A stretch of DNA of 64,000 nucleotides, from the NCBI GenBank assembly GCA_018340375.1, contig JAFFJZ010000006.1:16262001-16326000 (forward strand), given 5' to 3'. The notes under the pieces were generated by a model. The model had not been told where the DNA came from and ran no database searches. It was given only the letters and a program-made list of their open reading frames with translations. The stretch is from Gonatopus flavifemur. Its lineage: Eukaryota > Arthropoda > Insecta > Hymenoptera > Dryinidae. Each line of letters begins with the position of its first letter. Position 1 is the first letter of the stretch. Made by a program: the position numbers and the translations under genes. Positions 11,136 to 24,284 of this stretch are shown here, piece by piece.

Positions 11136-12960
11136 AAAATAAAGAATGTAACGAATACAAACCGATCTGCGACGGATAATTTCATCAACAAAATCGAAGT
11201 TGAATATTCAACGAAGCAATAATATATATAATTGACAGAGTAAGCTTTCGAGTTGGAGTCACTCGTGTGAATGGAGATTATCGTGCTCGTCATCATTGAT
11301 TGAAATATCAATCGAATAATCATTATTTGAACGAATGTATCGGTATATTCTCTTTGGTTACAAAGTGATCTTTTGGCCGATTGCACGAAAGATCGAATCA
11401 ATATGTGTATATATATATATATGTGTTGTGTGTATACTTGTATATATGTAACAGAGACCCAGCGTTGGTTCGCATACGTTCATCTCTCACGGCTATCGAA
11501 TGTTAATGACCCTAATGAATGTAACCCAAGAGCTTGACGGAGAAGTTCGCCTCATCCTCTCGTAGAGGATGAAGAGCATTGACATTGAGATAAGTCGATA
11601 TCTTAGCATCTCATCGTCGACCGCCGCTCCGGTTAATATTTATTTATTTATGCATCCAGTCGAGTACCTTGAAACCCGTTTGACGACGAAGACGAAGACG
11701 ACGACGACGCAGGGCCTTCACCGTGTCCTCGTCTAGGAAAAGTCAGGCGAAGAGAAGCAGAAGCAACAGCGACAGGGAACACGCCCATGTCGCCTCGTCA
11801 ACATTGCGTCTCTTCTGTACTTATATTAGAGCTTTGCGATATCATGCAAGTAGACCGGATTGGATTGATTTCACGCTAACTTTTAAACGATTAATGTATA
11901 ACTCGAATCTAGATAAGAGCGAAAATCTTGGAGCATCAAGTTGTCACCCTCGATCATGTTTTTCAGTTCGCCTTTTTTTATATATAATATCGCTTCCTTT
12001 ATTTTTTTTTTTGTTTTTAGCTCCTCCCGATGGGCAATTAAGAACTTTTTTTGTTGTATCAAATTTTTCTTCTCCCCTTCTTGTCCCCTTTTGCGTGAGG
12101 AATTTGAAACCAGTTGCGATACTTGACTGACAGTAAAAACGTAATATAAATTGCTTCACTTTTTATTCTTAAATACCAGAATTTGCTCGACTTATATGTT
12201 TATATATATTAGTATACTATATCTGTACGCAGACGGTTGGAATGGACTGTTACAGGAGAGTGACTTTATAATCCAAAGGATATATCATGGATTCTAATCT
12301 TGTGGCAAAAGCAAAAATTTGTATAACTAAATTGAATGCTGCGTTGAAACATGAACAAAGTTTCTCCCTCCCTCTCTCTCTCTCTCTTTCTTCCTTCTTT
12401 TTTTTATTAAATAACTCGCTGGTCTTTATAGCAGCAGCAGCGCCTGCCGGAGAACTATATAACGTTACGCACCAGTCCACTTGAACTAGCTACGGTACAC
12501 AAGAAAAGTTTTCTACCTAAAAGTATGTGTTTTATACGTACACGTGTGTATACGAATACTATAAAAGTCTCTGCCGTATGTTAAGCTCATCGCGTAACGA
12601 AGTTGAGGATTTACGAGATTTTACACTGAAAAAGACCAGAGAAAAAAGGGAGACAGCGCGTGTATATGTACATCGTGTGTTTTTATAACCGTGCAACATA
12701 AGAGATGGCTCTATGTCACTCGGGAGAAAATAAAACGAATTGCTAAAAAGACAGGCACAGCGTTGCACTTTGCGGTGAATGGTTGTACAGAATATGTACG
12801 AGGTTCATGAATTCTAAAAGATTCTTCTCTCTCCTCTGTAATCGAATGATCCAAGGTTTATAAATTATTGTAATATTTCTTCTTTTATTTCCCTACCAAC
12901 GTTAGAATTGTTTCAACAATTTTTTGACTCAATTGAGATTTTAATGCATGTGGATTGAGA
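10660..12960. other. Single-copy-looking island, no supported gene
   Basis: No TIRs and no repeated motif blocks. Simple repeats only: (TA)n at 11101-11132, TA-rich at 11403-11422, GAC/GAA runs at about 11685-11710 and a CT run at about 12361-12395. The ORFs present are low-complexity and unconvincing. It may be regulatory or untranslated sequence. Confidence 0.45.
11101..11132. repeat. (TA)n microsatellite
   Basis: A continuous TA dinucleotide run of about 15 units. Confidence 0.9.
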
Positions 12961-13380
12961 TATGCCCTTAACCCTTTCCGTCCTAAATATCATGAATTCC
13001 TGGCCAACTTCAGCTGTGTAATATTTTATAAAAAAATCTTAGGAAAAAATTGAAATGTTGCGTTTCCAATGATTTGAAACCTCTTCCTCCGAATGCCGTA
13101 TAGAGTTTTAATCTGGAATCTGATCCAAAAATGTTATGACCCAATTTTCAAGGAAAATTCCTATTCCAAATATATCCGACAGATAATTTTCTGTCAGGAT
13201 TTGGTCGGGTTTTGTCCCAGGCATGATGATTTCCGACGGAACCAGGCAGAATTTTGACCGGAATCTGTCAGGATCTGTCGATTTTTAGCGGCATAGGTGT
13301 CTGCTCTTCAAAACCCCCATCATCATGTTCTCGGATTCGATATGGCACCCAAAATTGGAAAAAAAACAGTGAAAAAGCCA
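12961..13380. other. Repeat-derived stretch, no gene
   Basis: Contains TTAACCCTTTCCG at about 12968, which resembles a piggyBac-type TTAA/CCC end but has no partner. It also has recurrent CTGTCAGGATCTG / GACCGGAATCTGTC words at about 13195-13285. No coding signal seen. Confidence 0.4.
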
Positions 13381-13658
13381 CACGGAAAGGCCGGGTCTAT
13401 TGATATTTAGAAACATGACTGTCAATTCAAGGAAAAAGAGGATCGATGAAAGATATTCGTAGTGAGTCTACCAAAACTTTGTAGTCAAAATATTAACAGT
13501 TGATAGTTTCATTGGTATTTCTCACAGTGCAACTATCAATTGTTAGAACATCGACTATGAATTTTTAGTAGACTCACTACGAATATTTCTCAGCGATCCT
13601 CGTTTGCCCTAAATTGACAGTACTTTTTCTAAATATTAATAGACCCGGTCTTTCCGTG
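13381..13658. mobile_element. CACGGAAAG-TIR foldback, ~105-bp arms
   Basis: The left arm starts CACGGAAAGGCCGGGTCTAT and the right arm ends with the complement of CACGGAAAGACCGGGTCTAT. Arms of about 105 bp (13381-13490 and 13552-13658) match at high identity through the core GATATTCGTAGTGAGTCTAC. The whole 278 bp is one stem with a loop of about 60 nt. It has no ORF. Confidence 0.8.
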
Positions 13659-15006
13659 CAGTTTTGGCATATGAATCTCATTAACTCACGTCTTAATTGT
13701 GAAAAGTAAATTATTCATTCAAGAATTGTACCGCAGCACTTCACTTGGACGTATGAAAGGTCAGGGCATATTCTAAGGAAATTTAAGAACTGCTAACCGA
13801 AACGATGGACACTCAATTTAAAAAAAAAAAAAAACAGGAAAACATTTGTGTGAAAAGTATATTTTGAATTATATCTTTCAGCACGAAGTCTTATTTTTTC
13901 ACAATGAATATCATTTCTGAAATCACTATACCCTCTGATATGAGGCGAAAGACTTATTCTGTAACAGCCCTGGTTGAGAGAATCCATAAAATCTGACGAA
14001 ATTGAATTTAATGGGATTTAGTCAAAACATTGTGCAAGATTCAAGGAGATTTGCCGAGAATCGATCGGTTCGTTTAACCAGAGAGGGCAGTATTGGATAC
14101 TCGATTCAAAAAGAGAAAAAGAAGGAGGAAAACATTTCACTAAAAATTAGGTAATTCTTTGAGAACTAACCTTTCTGACGTTTTAGAACTAACTTTTTGG
14201 TAAGAACTGACTCTTATAATATGCCCTGTGGAAGGTTTTATCGGTATTAATAAGAGCGCATGGTAGAGAATGATCACTTGAGTGTCCACAGAAAATTTCC
14301 CACATTAACTCCTATAAGAATAAATGAGTCAAACTCTACAAGAGGCATGTTGAATAGGTTTGTATGGAAAATTTCCATTTCAATCCGTCGCAGCCTCCCA
14401 CATGTTTTTCCGAATAGGTTTCAATGGAAAATTTCTGAAGCCGAATTCTATGGGCAGGAATAGGTTCTTTCTCGAATATAATGGAATAAATGAGTCCCTC
14501 TGAGAAGCAACTGATTTTAATTACTGCTGGTTCCCAGCGAATAGTTGATAGGCAGCGGTAGAAAATTTCCATGGGAATCTGTCTGTTCTGAATAAGTTTG
14601 AATGAGAAATTTTTGACATCAAATTATATGGGCAGGAATTGAGATTATCGTTAGTTTCCAACAAATCCGTAATTGCAGACAATGGGAAGTTTTACATGTC
14701 CCTGGTTGAAAGGGATCAATTTATTCTCGACAAATCTCACTAGATCTCATTGAAACTTAGACAATGTTCTGACCAAATCTCATACAGCGATTTATCAATG
14801 AGATTGGGTCAGGAGAATGAATTCTTTGAATGTGAATCTGGTTGAATCGTGCCAAATCGAATCTCGAACAATGTTCTGGCCAAATCTCATGGAATTTCAT
14901 TTGGAATCGACCGCAGCCTTCAACATGGATTCCAAATGGATATCTATAGGAAAATTTGCTGAAATCGAATTTTGTAGATAGAAATGGTTTGTTCCTAAAA
15001 TATAAG

Positions 15007-15247
15007 TAAGGTAAGTGTACCGAAGCCTGACCCTGCACGATTACCTGACCCTTCGCGTATAAATTCAATTTGAAAAGCCAAAAACTTATCATTTGTCAAA
15101 TATCTATTAAAATTTCATTCTTCAAAACGGTCCGCAAGTTTTGATGCATAGAAATTTAACAAATAATTAATACTGGCTTATTAAATTGTATTTGAACGTA
15201 AATGGTCAGCTACTGGTACCGGGTCAGGCATTGGTGCATCTACCTTA
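15007..15247. mobile_element. TA-flanked MITE, AGGTAAGTG termini (241 bp)
   Basis: The left end TAAGGTAAGTGTACCGAAGC followed by CTGACCC is mirrored by TAAGGTAGATGCACCAATGC followed by CTGACCC at the right: about 27 bp with a handful of mismatches. TA at both ends suggests a Tc1/mariner-type duplication. GGGTCAGG/CCTGACCC occurs again just inside each end. Noncoding. Confidence 0.75.
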
Positions 15248-16852
15248 ATGAAAAAGTTTCTGTCGAAAACAATTATTCATCGAGTCCTCTGTTTGTTTTC
15301 GATGAATGTTCAATCAATGACAATTGGAACTTGCCCGTCTCCATTCCTTACAGGAAAGATCCCATCTAAATCTATTCAATTCATCAATTGGATGGAATCA
15401 GATTTTTGTCCTGGAAATTTTCGATTTGATCTTATTCGATGTTCGTCTTCTACAGTTCTCCCACTTCGTTTCATAGGAATAGATGTGGGAAACTTCCCAT
15501 TGACATCCCATTGAACATCCACTCGGGATAAATAAGCAATCAAATTGATTATTCCCTGAAGGAATTTGTTCATCACGTACATTCCAAAAACAACACCTAT
15601 TCCCGCTCATCAAATTTAGTTTCAGAAATTTTCGATTCAAACCTATTTCCCATAAAAAATTCATTCAACTCTCATCCTGTGGCATTTTCCTATTGATTCT
15701 CACCAGACAGCACAACTTGCCACTGGAACGTTTATGAAAGGTTTATAGAACATAGGAGAGGCTTTCTGAACGTTCAGAAGATGTCCCAGAGACACGTTGT
15801 ACTGTTAGGGTTATAGAAGCTGATATGGGAAAATTCCCACGGCCACTCATTGAACATTCTCTGAAAACGAGCAGTAATCCCAGTTGAGTATTTCTCAAAA
15901 GAACTTATCCATTGATGACAGTTTAGAAACATCCTATTCCCGCCCATAGAATTCGGTTTCACAAATCTCCCATTAAAACCCATTCGGAATCAATGTGGAA
16001 GGCTGCAGCAGATTCAAATGAGAATTTCTCATTCAATCCCATCTAACGGTCATCTCGTCATCTCAGGGAATCCCCCCATTCATTATTATGGGAGCCATAT
16101 GTGAGAATTCCTATTGCTGCTTATCCCCTACCGCGCTTCCATTAAAACCGATAAAACTCCTCACATTCCCAATGAGCTATCACCAATTGAATCCTATCAC
16201 TACAATCTTTCCCATCACAAATCTTATTGATTTGGAATGGACACCGGAGTAGTTCTTATGGGTCTCATTCGAACTCATTCAATTTGAATCGGTTTTTATG
16301 GGATCTTTCAAGCAGGACCCACACTCTTGCCTCATCCCGGATAACATGTTCACTTGTCATGAGCTTTTAAGACTTGCTATTCGCTTGCTTTTAGCTTGTC
16401 ATTGATAACCTTGTCAGGTTGAGGTTGCTATAACTCCACTGCCAGCGTTTTGTACGCTTGTACCCTTTCCCTGCGTCAACTACGCAAATAGCATAACAGG
16501 TTAGAAATGCTAACAAGGATCTTGGAAGTTCTGAGCCTGTTTTATGAACATTCTTAGAATTAGAATCTTCGAATGAGACTGTTTCGGATAAGTATATTCT
16601 CTATGTACATTCTATGCATGATCACGGGATAAATGCAGAATGTTTGACATGTTCCTGCGCTACTCGAGTAATAACCCAGTCAGCCCAAAGCTCTGAAAGA
16701 TAACATACACACTGAGTAAAAAAAATCAGCGGCATTCGCTTTTATGATCAGGTAATAATTGCCTGATGATCTGTATCCAAATTGTACGGCAGTTTCTGCT
16801 TAACTTTCCAGCAACTGGTTGATATTCATATCAAGATATTTTTTATTGTAAT

Positions 16853-17163
16853 CCCTGCTTCAAAAATCCGATTCAAACTTATGAACTCGTCAATCAGTTT
16901 GAATCAGATTTTTGTCCAGGAATTTTTCTATTTGATCTTATTAAAATCTCATCAGTTTGGATAAGAAATTTTTACTCAATAGGATATGATCGATAAATTC
17001 GAATGTACATGATCCGGATTTCTTGATTATATCTCACTGAGTGAAGATTTCTTATTCGAACCGCTTTGATTCAAATAAGATCAAATAGGAAAATTCCTGG
17101 AGAAAAATCTTGTTCATACTGATTGACCGGTTAATAGGTTTCAATCAGATCTTTCAAGCAGGG
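16853..17163. mobile_element. CCCTGCTT-TIR palindromic element
   Basis: CCCTGCTTCAAAAATCCGAT at the left is mirrored by CCCTGCTTGAAAGATCTGAT at the right. A second inverted pair inside uses TTGATCTTATT (about 16932) and AATAAGATCAA (about 17085). Noncoding. CCCTGCTT ends also occur at 27120 and 32526. Confidence 0.65.
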
Positions 17164-17452
17164 ATGAGTGCATTTATTCGGGGAATATTAACCGCGTGGA
17201 ACCTGGGAGATTTTGTTGTACGATTTGAAAGTAAGTGATCATGAAGCAACAGTTAAGCAGTATAACCTTTACAATAACAAAGATAATAAAAATCTTCTAA
17301 TATCGTCATTAGTTATGATAAAATGCGCATGCATGTGGTACATAGCAACTGCCTAACAAAGTCATCAGGGTACCATCTGTCTAGGAACCTTCTTTCAACC
17401 TTGTCACAAGCTTGCCTGACAAAATTGCAGCAAGGTTAAATTGCTGTTTGGG

Positions 17453-17779
17453 ATGACTTTTTTCCAACGCAGGTATTCCATGTACAATCAAGATGAAAAA
17501 TTTCAAAGGAATTCAGTGATATTCAATGCCAATTATTCCTTCAAGAAGAATGAACCATCTGACAATTTCAGTGAGATAATTCGTTTCTCCAACAAATCAC
17601 CGAACTTGAATGTTCATACTCCAAAACCTAACATCGGCGTTGCAAGAATAGGGAAAGTATCTCCTACTAATGCCCGAGGTAATTCAGCTGGTAATTCTCT
17701 CAGAGGTGGTGTCTCAATGAAATATAATGGAAGTTTCTGTCCATTTCCATTAGGGATCCTGTCAGCGACCTATACGTAG
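17453..17779 (+). CDS. Possible exon or ORF of unknown protein (weak)
   Basis: An open frame of 108 codons from ATG 17453 to TAG at 17777-17779 with a mixed, polar, Asn/Ser/Lys/Phe-rich composition and no simple repeat. A plausible acceptor (pyrimidine run then CAG) at about 17470 would start an exon at the TATTCC codons. It lies at the junction between the repeat zone and a single-copy-looking island. No domain or family recognised, and chance cannot be excluded. Confidence 0.22.
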   Translation: MTFFQRRYSMYNQDEKFQRNSVIFNANYSFKKNEPSDNFSEIIRFSNKSPNLNVHTPKPNIGVARIGKVSPTNARGNSAGNSLRGGVSMKYNGSFCPFPLGILSATYT

Positions 17780-18640
17780 GTAGGCAAAAACATGTGCTCT
17801 GGTGGAATCGAAGTACCTCTTACTCGACTAGCGCCCTGCCATGATACATTCATACGCTTCTACATATATACTATATGTATATACATATATCTTTACGAAG
17901 ACTGCACACTCTGACCGCTTTTTTGCGCAGGGCTCATGCCTGAAGGCATCCATGCGCGTGTACGTACACGGAAATACACTCGCGCATACGATGCACATAA
18001 ATTTATCGCAAAGCTGATCTGAAAGCTCTAATAAGACTGGAAAGGAGGCACGCGCTTCTTGGTCGCCGCTCTCGCTAAACGATCGAGCCACCGCCGCCGC
18101 CACCGCCACCACCACCACCACGACGACCAGTTTCCTTCAAACCAGATACGCGGTCATAGATTTTTTCTCTGCATTCTCTTCATGTGCTAAGTCAACGATA
18201 CGTACACGTATTCCTTTTACCAACGCAACACCTATCCCCATCGGAATATTTCCATCTTAAAAAGCATCGCCTACGACGATATCTGACACGACACGACAAC
18301 GGACTTCTGACTTTGATTCTTCCGTTTCTCATAACGTCTGTTGTACCTGACTCGAGTCAAAGGGGAACAAGAGGCACGCGTGAAACTCGGAATATGTTGG
18401 AGTGTTTTCTCAAGGCACGAGGATACGTCGCTCCATACAAATTCATTTCGAATGGTACTCCAAATTCTCTTCTACTTGCTTTCCATTGAGTGCCCCGATG
18501 CTGGTTTCAATGGAACTATCAGTATTTATGGAATTCGTCGGTATTGTGATGTACCGAGCTCATGTAAAACTGATAACAAAAATGGAGAGGATTATTCAAT
18601 ATTTTTCTCAACTGATTCAGAAGAGGAGTTTTTGAAGTAT
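17780..18640. other. Single-copy-looking island
   Basis: Contains a CCG/CCA trinucleotide run at about 18085-18120 and TATA/GTAC-rich sequence at about 17860-17980. No convincing exon on either strand. Confidence 0.4.
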
Positions 18641-20140
18641 CACTATTAAAATTTCTGTTCATGACGAATTTTTCCGTATTTCACATGAAATTTCATGTTT
18701 TGTACTTCAATTTTCTAGCATAAATACAAGAATTTTCTGGTACGTGTACTGAACTTTTCATGATTTGGATGTAATTTTTCAGTACAAATTTACAGGTTGA
18801 TTGCTTCCAGTACGGTACTGGAAGTTTTTCGAAGTTTTTTTGTACAGTGTGTTTGAAGAGTGGGTTTTCATCTCCTGATACGAAAAGGACTCAACTTCAT
18901 CCACCCAAGTGGACATGCTCTAGTTTTGTAACGCTGAACTGGCCAGATACCAGACACTTGCAAGTACTTTGCCAGGACCCTACGAGGCGCTTGCAAGCGT
19001 CTAGTTTTGGGCTAGTTAAGCGTTACAAAACTCGTGAATTACTACTAGGGTTAGAGTATTTCGATTAGAGCAGTTGAAGGGATTTGGATACACAAAGTTC
19101 ATCAATCGCAAGTTCTTAACCATGCCCCTAGCGTGTGTGAACTCTTGCCCACTCTGGTTCCACTCAGGCCCAGTCTTGGGTCCATATTGGGAATTTAATG
19201 GGGGAAAAATGTCCTCCTTCACAAGTTTTTTTTATCTGAATTGTGCAGATCTTCCTCAAATGAGGCCCTCGGTGAGCGAGGCCCGGGGCTCTAGACCCCC
19301 TTGATCTATCATGTTACAGGTTCATGGGGTTATAGAGTTCAAATGAATGACTTTGGTGTTTCAAGCTTAAATCAGGGACTCTAGAAAAATTAATTGAACA
19401 TGGTCTGATCCGCAAATCAAGAAATTTGTCATATGTGGCTGTGTAATCTAACAGTGCTCTCTTCGCTTGGATTTTCATAAATCCCAAACCCTCTGTTCGT
19501 TTGAAATCACACTCCACAACCCTGGTAGAAATTTCCCCTAGTATAACATAAGACACTTATCAGTTCATCCTTTCTACTGGCAAGACACTGATCGAGGAAA
19601 CTTGCAAGTATAACTGGTAAGGAATGTAACGCTCTCCCTAATCAAGGACTAATCAGGAGAACTAAGCAGGCACTAGCGAGCAACTGATGAGGCATCAACC
19701 AGTAACTGATCAGGACTTTGTTATCACAGATACTTGACTATGGTAATAACGATAAGTCTTCACTTGGAGTATAGATGAAATGAAGAAAAATTAACTTTTG
19801 GAATGAAACAAATGTTATTCGTCCTTGTTATCGAATGTGCCAGTACTGTTGCTTGATTCGTATTCATTTTGATAGAAACAAGTGCAAAGAATATTTGATT
19901 CATTTCAAGATTGATGAATCCATCTCTCTCCATTTAATCTATACACTGAGCGAGTAGGTACTTGTAATTATTAGGCATGGTATTACCCTATCATTGATTA
20001 GTCTAACTCATGATACACTGATGAGTAGTGCATCAATTTTGTTCAACCAATGCTAGTTGGATACAACTTATCAGTACTTGACTAGCACCTCGCGATTTTT
20101 TCCTAACCAGTTTTTCTTCTTCAGCGCCTAATCAGTCACA
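18641..20140. repeat. Degenerate repeat zone (GTACTGGAA / ACTGATCAGG words)
   Basis: 18640-18850 repeats TTTTCTGGTAC / GTACTGGAAG words and ends TTTTTTTGTACAGTGTG, resembling the right end of a CACTGTA element. 18900-19060 repeats CTTGCAAG and TAACGC words in mirror orientation. 19560-20130 repeats AACTGATCAGG / ACTAGC words. No coding exon seen. Confidence 0.5.
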
Positions 20141-22300
20141 GGGAATAATGTTGATTGAAATTCCTCTCTAATTATAACAATATCAGCACGAAATATCTTC
20201 GATCGAGAGACGATAAGTTCCACACCGCCCTGGGCCACTGAAAATTGCCATTCCCTTATTTTTTTTCTCTCTTCAACATCGCAAATCGATTCGCGTGCAA
20301 ATGATTTCATACCCGCGTCCGTTCATTCGTTCTGCAGTTCAAAATTCGACATATTCTTGGGAGGACCATTACAAGGCAAATATTCATTTAAATGGTTTCA
20401 AAGAACCGATCGAAAATCCATCAATTTATGTACCCGTTCAAGGCCAAGATAAGACGAAACTTCAAACCCGAAACATTATACAATGAAATCCCCTAATCGA
20501 AGGATGTTATTTAAACGTCAGTCTATATAAGTCGCTTTGGCTCCCTGATTCCTGGCCATTTCTTTCCTTTTATATACCAAGTTTTTCTCTGGGCATTATA
20601 TGCAGAGCAATATAATCCCAAAGGGAAAGGGATGGGAGGCGAGAACGAAGCCGCAATTTACGTAATTGCGATGCCTCTCCACTCGACAAAAGCAGCCATG
20701 GACGCGGTGCTACTTCCCTGAGGCCCTTACACAATCGTCCCTCGCTTGCTTGCTTGCTTGCTCGGTCGTTTGCTCGCTCGCTCGCTTGGTTACATGGAAA
20801 TTTTGCAGCCATTTCGCGCGTCCCCGGAGGAGAAGCTAAGACTTGGCCAAAGTGGCTCGTGTTACGCCAATCAGCTCGCGCGCTTGTAGAGTCTCGATGG
20901 TCGTCGGTTGCCGTTGCTGCTGAGGGTGCGGATTTTGCGATCGTGCGTCTCAAAATGAATTTTCTAATCTTTCATACAAAATCCTCTTTCGCAGAGTCAC
21001 GAGGAATCGATTGTTTCGGATTGAAATTGTGGTTTTGTCGCATCGATTTACAATCTGAATATCGACGACTTCGGTACCAGTGGGATTATTCAAATCCACA
21101 ATTATTCCATAAAGAATTGTTTAATAAATCCATAAGAATGTCAAAATTCTCAACGAAGAGACTGGTAGCAGAAAACCAATGCATGCAAATTATTATGAAT
21201 GAAAACATCAGAAGGGAAGAGAACTGAATTAAAAGCGTGTGCAGATATAATAACACACGGCAAGAAGTTTCTGAATGAGCATTCTTGAAGTCAGACTGTT
21301 TTTTCAAATTACCGGAAGTCGTATCTCGAGACGCCATGCTACACACAAGTTCAGCTCTCGTAGAGAGATAGATGCATCACCGAGGTTTTTCAATGCTATA
21401 TATACACGTATCAAGTATACGTACCGTACACGTGTAGAGCAGAAAGAGGCGCGCCCTTTTTGCATTGCAGTTCAAAAGGATGCATCCTTGCACTGTGTTT
21501 GTGTCCGGTGCACTCGGGATGGGAGATCGGCAAATCTAGTATCGTGCAACTGGTGTCCAGTGGCGTGTCCGCGGCATACGTTGCCAATGTTCCCTGCCGC
21601 AGGATAGGAAAGAAAGAAAAAATCCAATGCAGAGAAAAAAATCTAAAGAATAAGAGTAGTACATGTGTACACGTACACAACCTGTGTGCGTATGTGCGCG
21701 GAAAGAGAGGAGAAGAAGAAGAAGAAGAAACGACGACGGTTGTAGTGGTGAATCGGCAAAGAGTGAGGGATGAGAGGAAGGAGCACCAAAGAGCGAAAGA
21801 AGGAGAAAAGGAAGAAGTGGAATGCGCGGTTCTCGAAGGAGGAGCTGTCGGCGGTGAAAAATCACGTACCCCGCTACCAATGCCACGGCCAGCATCTGCT
21901 CTACATACCCTGGCTCTCAACTTGATATATCCATGAAAGAAACGTGTAGTCTGAAATTTCAAATCGACAGCTGCGTTTATGCCCAATCATCCATTATTTT
22001 ACCTTTATAAAGTTATTTCAATAATGAATCTCCTAATTACTGTATCAAAGGGTTCTTGTCGTCCAAGAAAAACTCATTGTTATCATGCTAATGTTGTAGA
22101 AATGTGATTTCAATGTGTGAAGATTTCAACCTTTTCTCCTGACCTTGATGTAGATTGAAAGGAGAAAGGGGTGTATTCCCCTTATTTTTTATATCAGAAA
22201 TTTTGATATATCAGAGGTTTGTTCTAAAAAAGAATGGAAATTTAAAATTTTATTTTCAAGACTTGGAATTGATAGAACAATAGCAGTGTAACTTTTTGAT
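20141..22300. other. Single-copy-looking region, no supported gene
   Basis: Holds a TTGC/TCGC run at about 20740-20790, a GC-richer patch (20600-20960) and a GAA-rich patch (21700-21860). ORFs on both strands here are low-complexity or lack splice support. The region may be 5' regulatory or leader sequence for the gene at 24285, but nothing proves it. Confidence 0.4.
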
Positions 22301-24284
22301 AAAAGTGTTACAAAAATAGAGCGTGATCTGGAACCAATGAGAACCTCGAGAATCGGTGTGCAGCGTGCAAGTCAGAGCAAGATATACATGTGCTAGCTTG
22401 AGCTACCGGTCGGTCGGGTCGGGTCGCTGTTCTTCGGTGTTTCGTCTCTCTTTCCCCTTTTAGCCAGTGTTTTGCAGTACCTTCATGTGTCCTCCTCTTT
22501 TCACTTCCCTCTTTGACTGGGTTTATACCACTCACTCTTCCACCTCTTTCCTTTCATTTACTCATCTCTTTCGTTCTGGTTCTCCTCCGTTGGAAAGCTA
22601 GGGCTGCTGCTGCTGCTGCTGCTGTTGCTCCTGCTCCTGCTCCTACTACTACTTATACTGCAACATCTACTACTACCTACTCTCAAGAGTTGTTCGAACT
22701 GTTTTATTATACTTTTGTAAACGCCGATGCCGCTCCGCCACCAGCACCGCAGGCGTGTTTCCTTTGTTGAGTTACCACCACGCGGACCCATTGTGCCACC
22801 AGACAAAAATGTAAATTTTAATTTGACATCGTCTAATAATATTTATGTATGCACGAAAGGCTGAAGGTCTATGTAGGTAATACTTTCCTCGCTACCGTTG
22901 TTTCTTCTACTTTCAAACATCTTCCTCTTGGAGGGTTCCAGAATGTATGGGTCTCAACATTATATTGAAATATATAGAATTTTAAATGGTTCTTTCGAAT
23001 GCTGATGCTACTGCGACCACGGACTATGGCTGATATAAGAATATTCCCTATCGTTTTGAGTTTTTTGGAAATGTGAGGACCAGGAAAATTGATTAAGCTG
23101 TTATATGTTAATAGCGGCAGGATCCGAAATTTGGTTCTCTTTTTAGTTTTGGATGCTATTCTTCCGTCGTGCATGGACTCAGCGTCTGTTAGAATCAAAG
23201 TCAAGGACTCGAAGGAACAGTCGAATTGATTTGAGCGTCACTTCCTAGGCTATTACGAGGCTTTGTAAAGCCTTACAACCCAGCTACAAGAATAATCGTT
23301 AGATTCATACGTGAGTCATCACTGGATCCACGTTAATATCCTTTTAGTTGGCTCTTGAAATCGTACCCGTGGAGAAGCTACCACCTGGGATGTTGCAAAA
23401 TTTTCTCTGCAACCTTTTTACTTCGAGATACTTTTGTTCATTATCTTATTTGAGAATTGATATGCAATTAATTAATTATTCCCGGCATGCATCAGCAGCT
23501 TCATACACTCGTCTTAGAATCAATCATAATTGAAAACCAATTGAGAACTCAGAGAAGTGAAATATTGTAAACTTATTTCGTGATGAATCCAAAGTCGGTT
23601 ACCGTATGTGCAACTTTCAAGATCATTTGAGATTGCAACTAACATTGAATCGCTCGATATCCTTAATTCGTCGCTCGTTCATCTTCCGACAAACCATACG
23701 ACGTCTACTCCTTTTATAGGATAGTTCCTTTATTAGAACTATCGATAATCATTATTCATTCTAATTACAGTGATGCATAATAACAACAACAACAACAACA
23801 ACAACGAAGACGATCACCGTGATACTTGCTCTCAACTAAGCGTCATACCCCATGGGACCTGCGCGTTCGTACTTGGTATATCGAGAAATCAATATTCTCC
23901 AACATCCAGGTTCACTTTGAACTACAACCATCACAGGATGCGCAACAGTTGCTTCTCGAACGAGAGACGGAAAGATAAATGGGACGATATGATTCGTCGA
24001 TGGTGCATAATTAATTGGTCCAATAACGATAATAATAATGGAGGGAAAGTTAATTTCCAGAAAGTGTTTTTAAATGTCTATGCTGCTGCTGTTATTGCTA
24101 TTACTGCTTCCCGTAGTCATTTCATTTCTCCTCTCGATCGTGATTTTCACGTATAAGTGTTGATTCATTCATACATATTCACAGTTGCTATGAAGGAATA
24201 TGATTATCATTCCATCTTGAGTGAGAACCTCCAGAATCTCCAAGTGATTGTGAAGAAAAAAACAACACAAACATCCACAAGAAA
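22301..24284 (+). promoter_or_regulatory. Likely promoter / 5' leader region of the 24285 gene
   Basis: A GC-richer segment (22320-22540) with GGTCGGGTCGGGTCG and pyrimidine-rich flanks, then a GCT array (about 22600-22630) and an AAC array (about 23775-23805). An acceptor-like TATTCACAG at 24176-24184 precedes the start codon by 100 bases, with an in-frame TGA between, so 24185-24284 would be leader. A 28-codon all-Leu/Val/Ile ORF (from about 24078) would be an upstream ORF. No transcription start can be fixed. Confidence 0.3.

Larger units (their letters stand above)
13659..17440. repeat. Motif-repeat zone (GAAAATTTC / TCTCATTGAA words)
   Basis: Short words such as GGAAAATTTC, AATCTCATTGAA, TTCAAACTCATTC and (from about 16350) CTTGTCA recur in both orientations over 3.8 kb. 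Fragments with CCCTGGTT ends occur at about 13967 and 14702. Two discrete elements can be delimited inside (15007-15247 and 16853-17163). No coding exon seen. Confidence 0.55.

Noticed and set aside
12968..12980. TTAACCCTTTCCG as a piggyBac end
   Set aside because: No partner terminus and no transposase nearby. Too short to claim.
20295..20486. + strand ORF of 63 codons with protein-like composition
   Set aside because: The opposite strand is also open across 20128-20310, there is no convincing splice donor, and it fits no adjacent exon phase. Not enough to call a gene.
20570..20953. 127-codon minus-strand ORF rich in Ala, Ser and Arg
   Set aside because: It runs through the TTGC/TCGC simple repeat and GC-rich patch, and the composition follows the repeat.
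21411..21986. Overlapping long ORFs on both strands, 158-191 codons
   Set aside because: They are driven by a GAA/TTC-rich stretch and have no domain, no splice logic and mutual overlap.
22513..22770. Ala/Pro/Thr-rich ORF
   Set aside because: Produced by the GCT and related trinucleotide arrays.
23770..24156. 128-codon ORF beginning with poly-Asn
   Set aside because: The Asn run is the AAC microsatellite and the rest shows no domain. More likely leader sequence of the 24285 gene.
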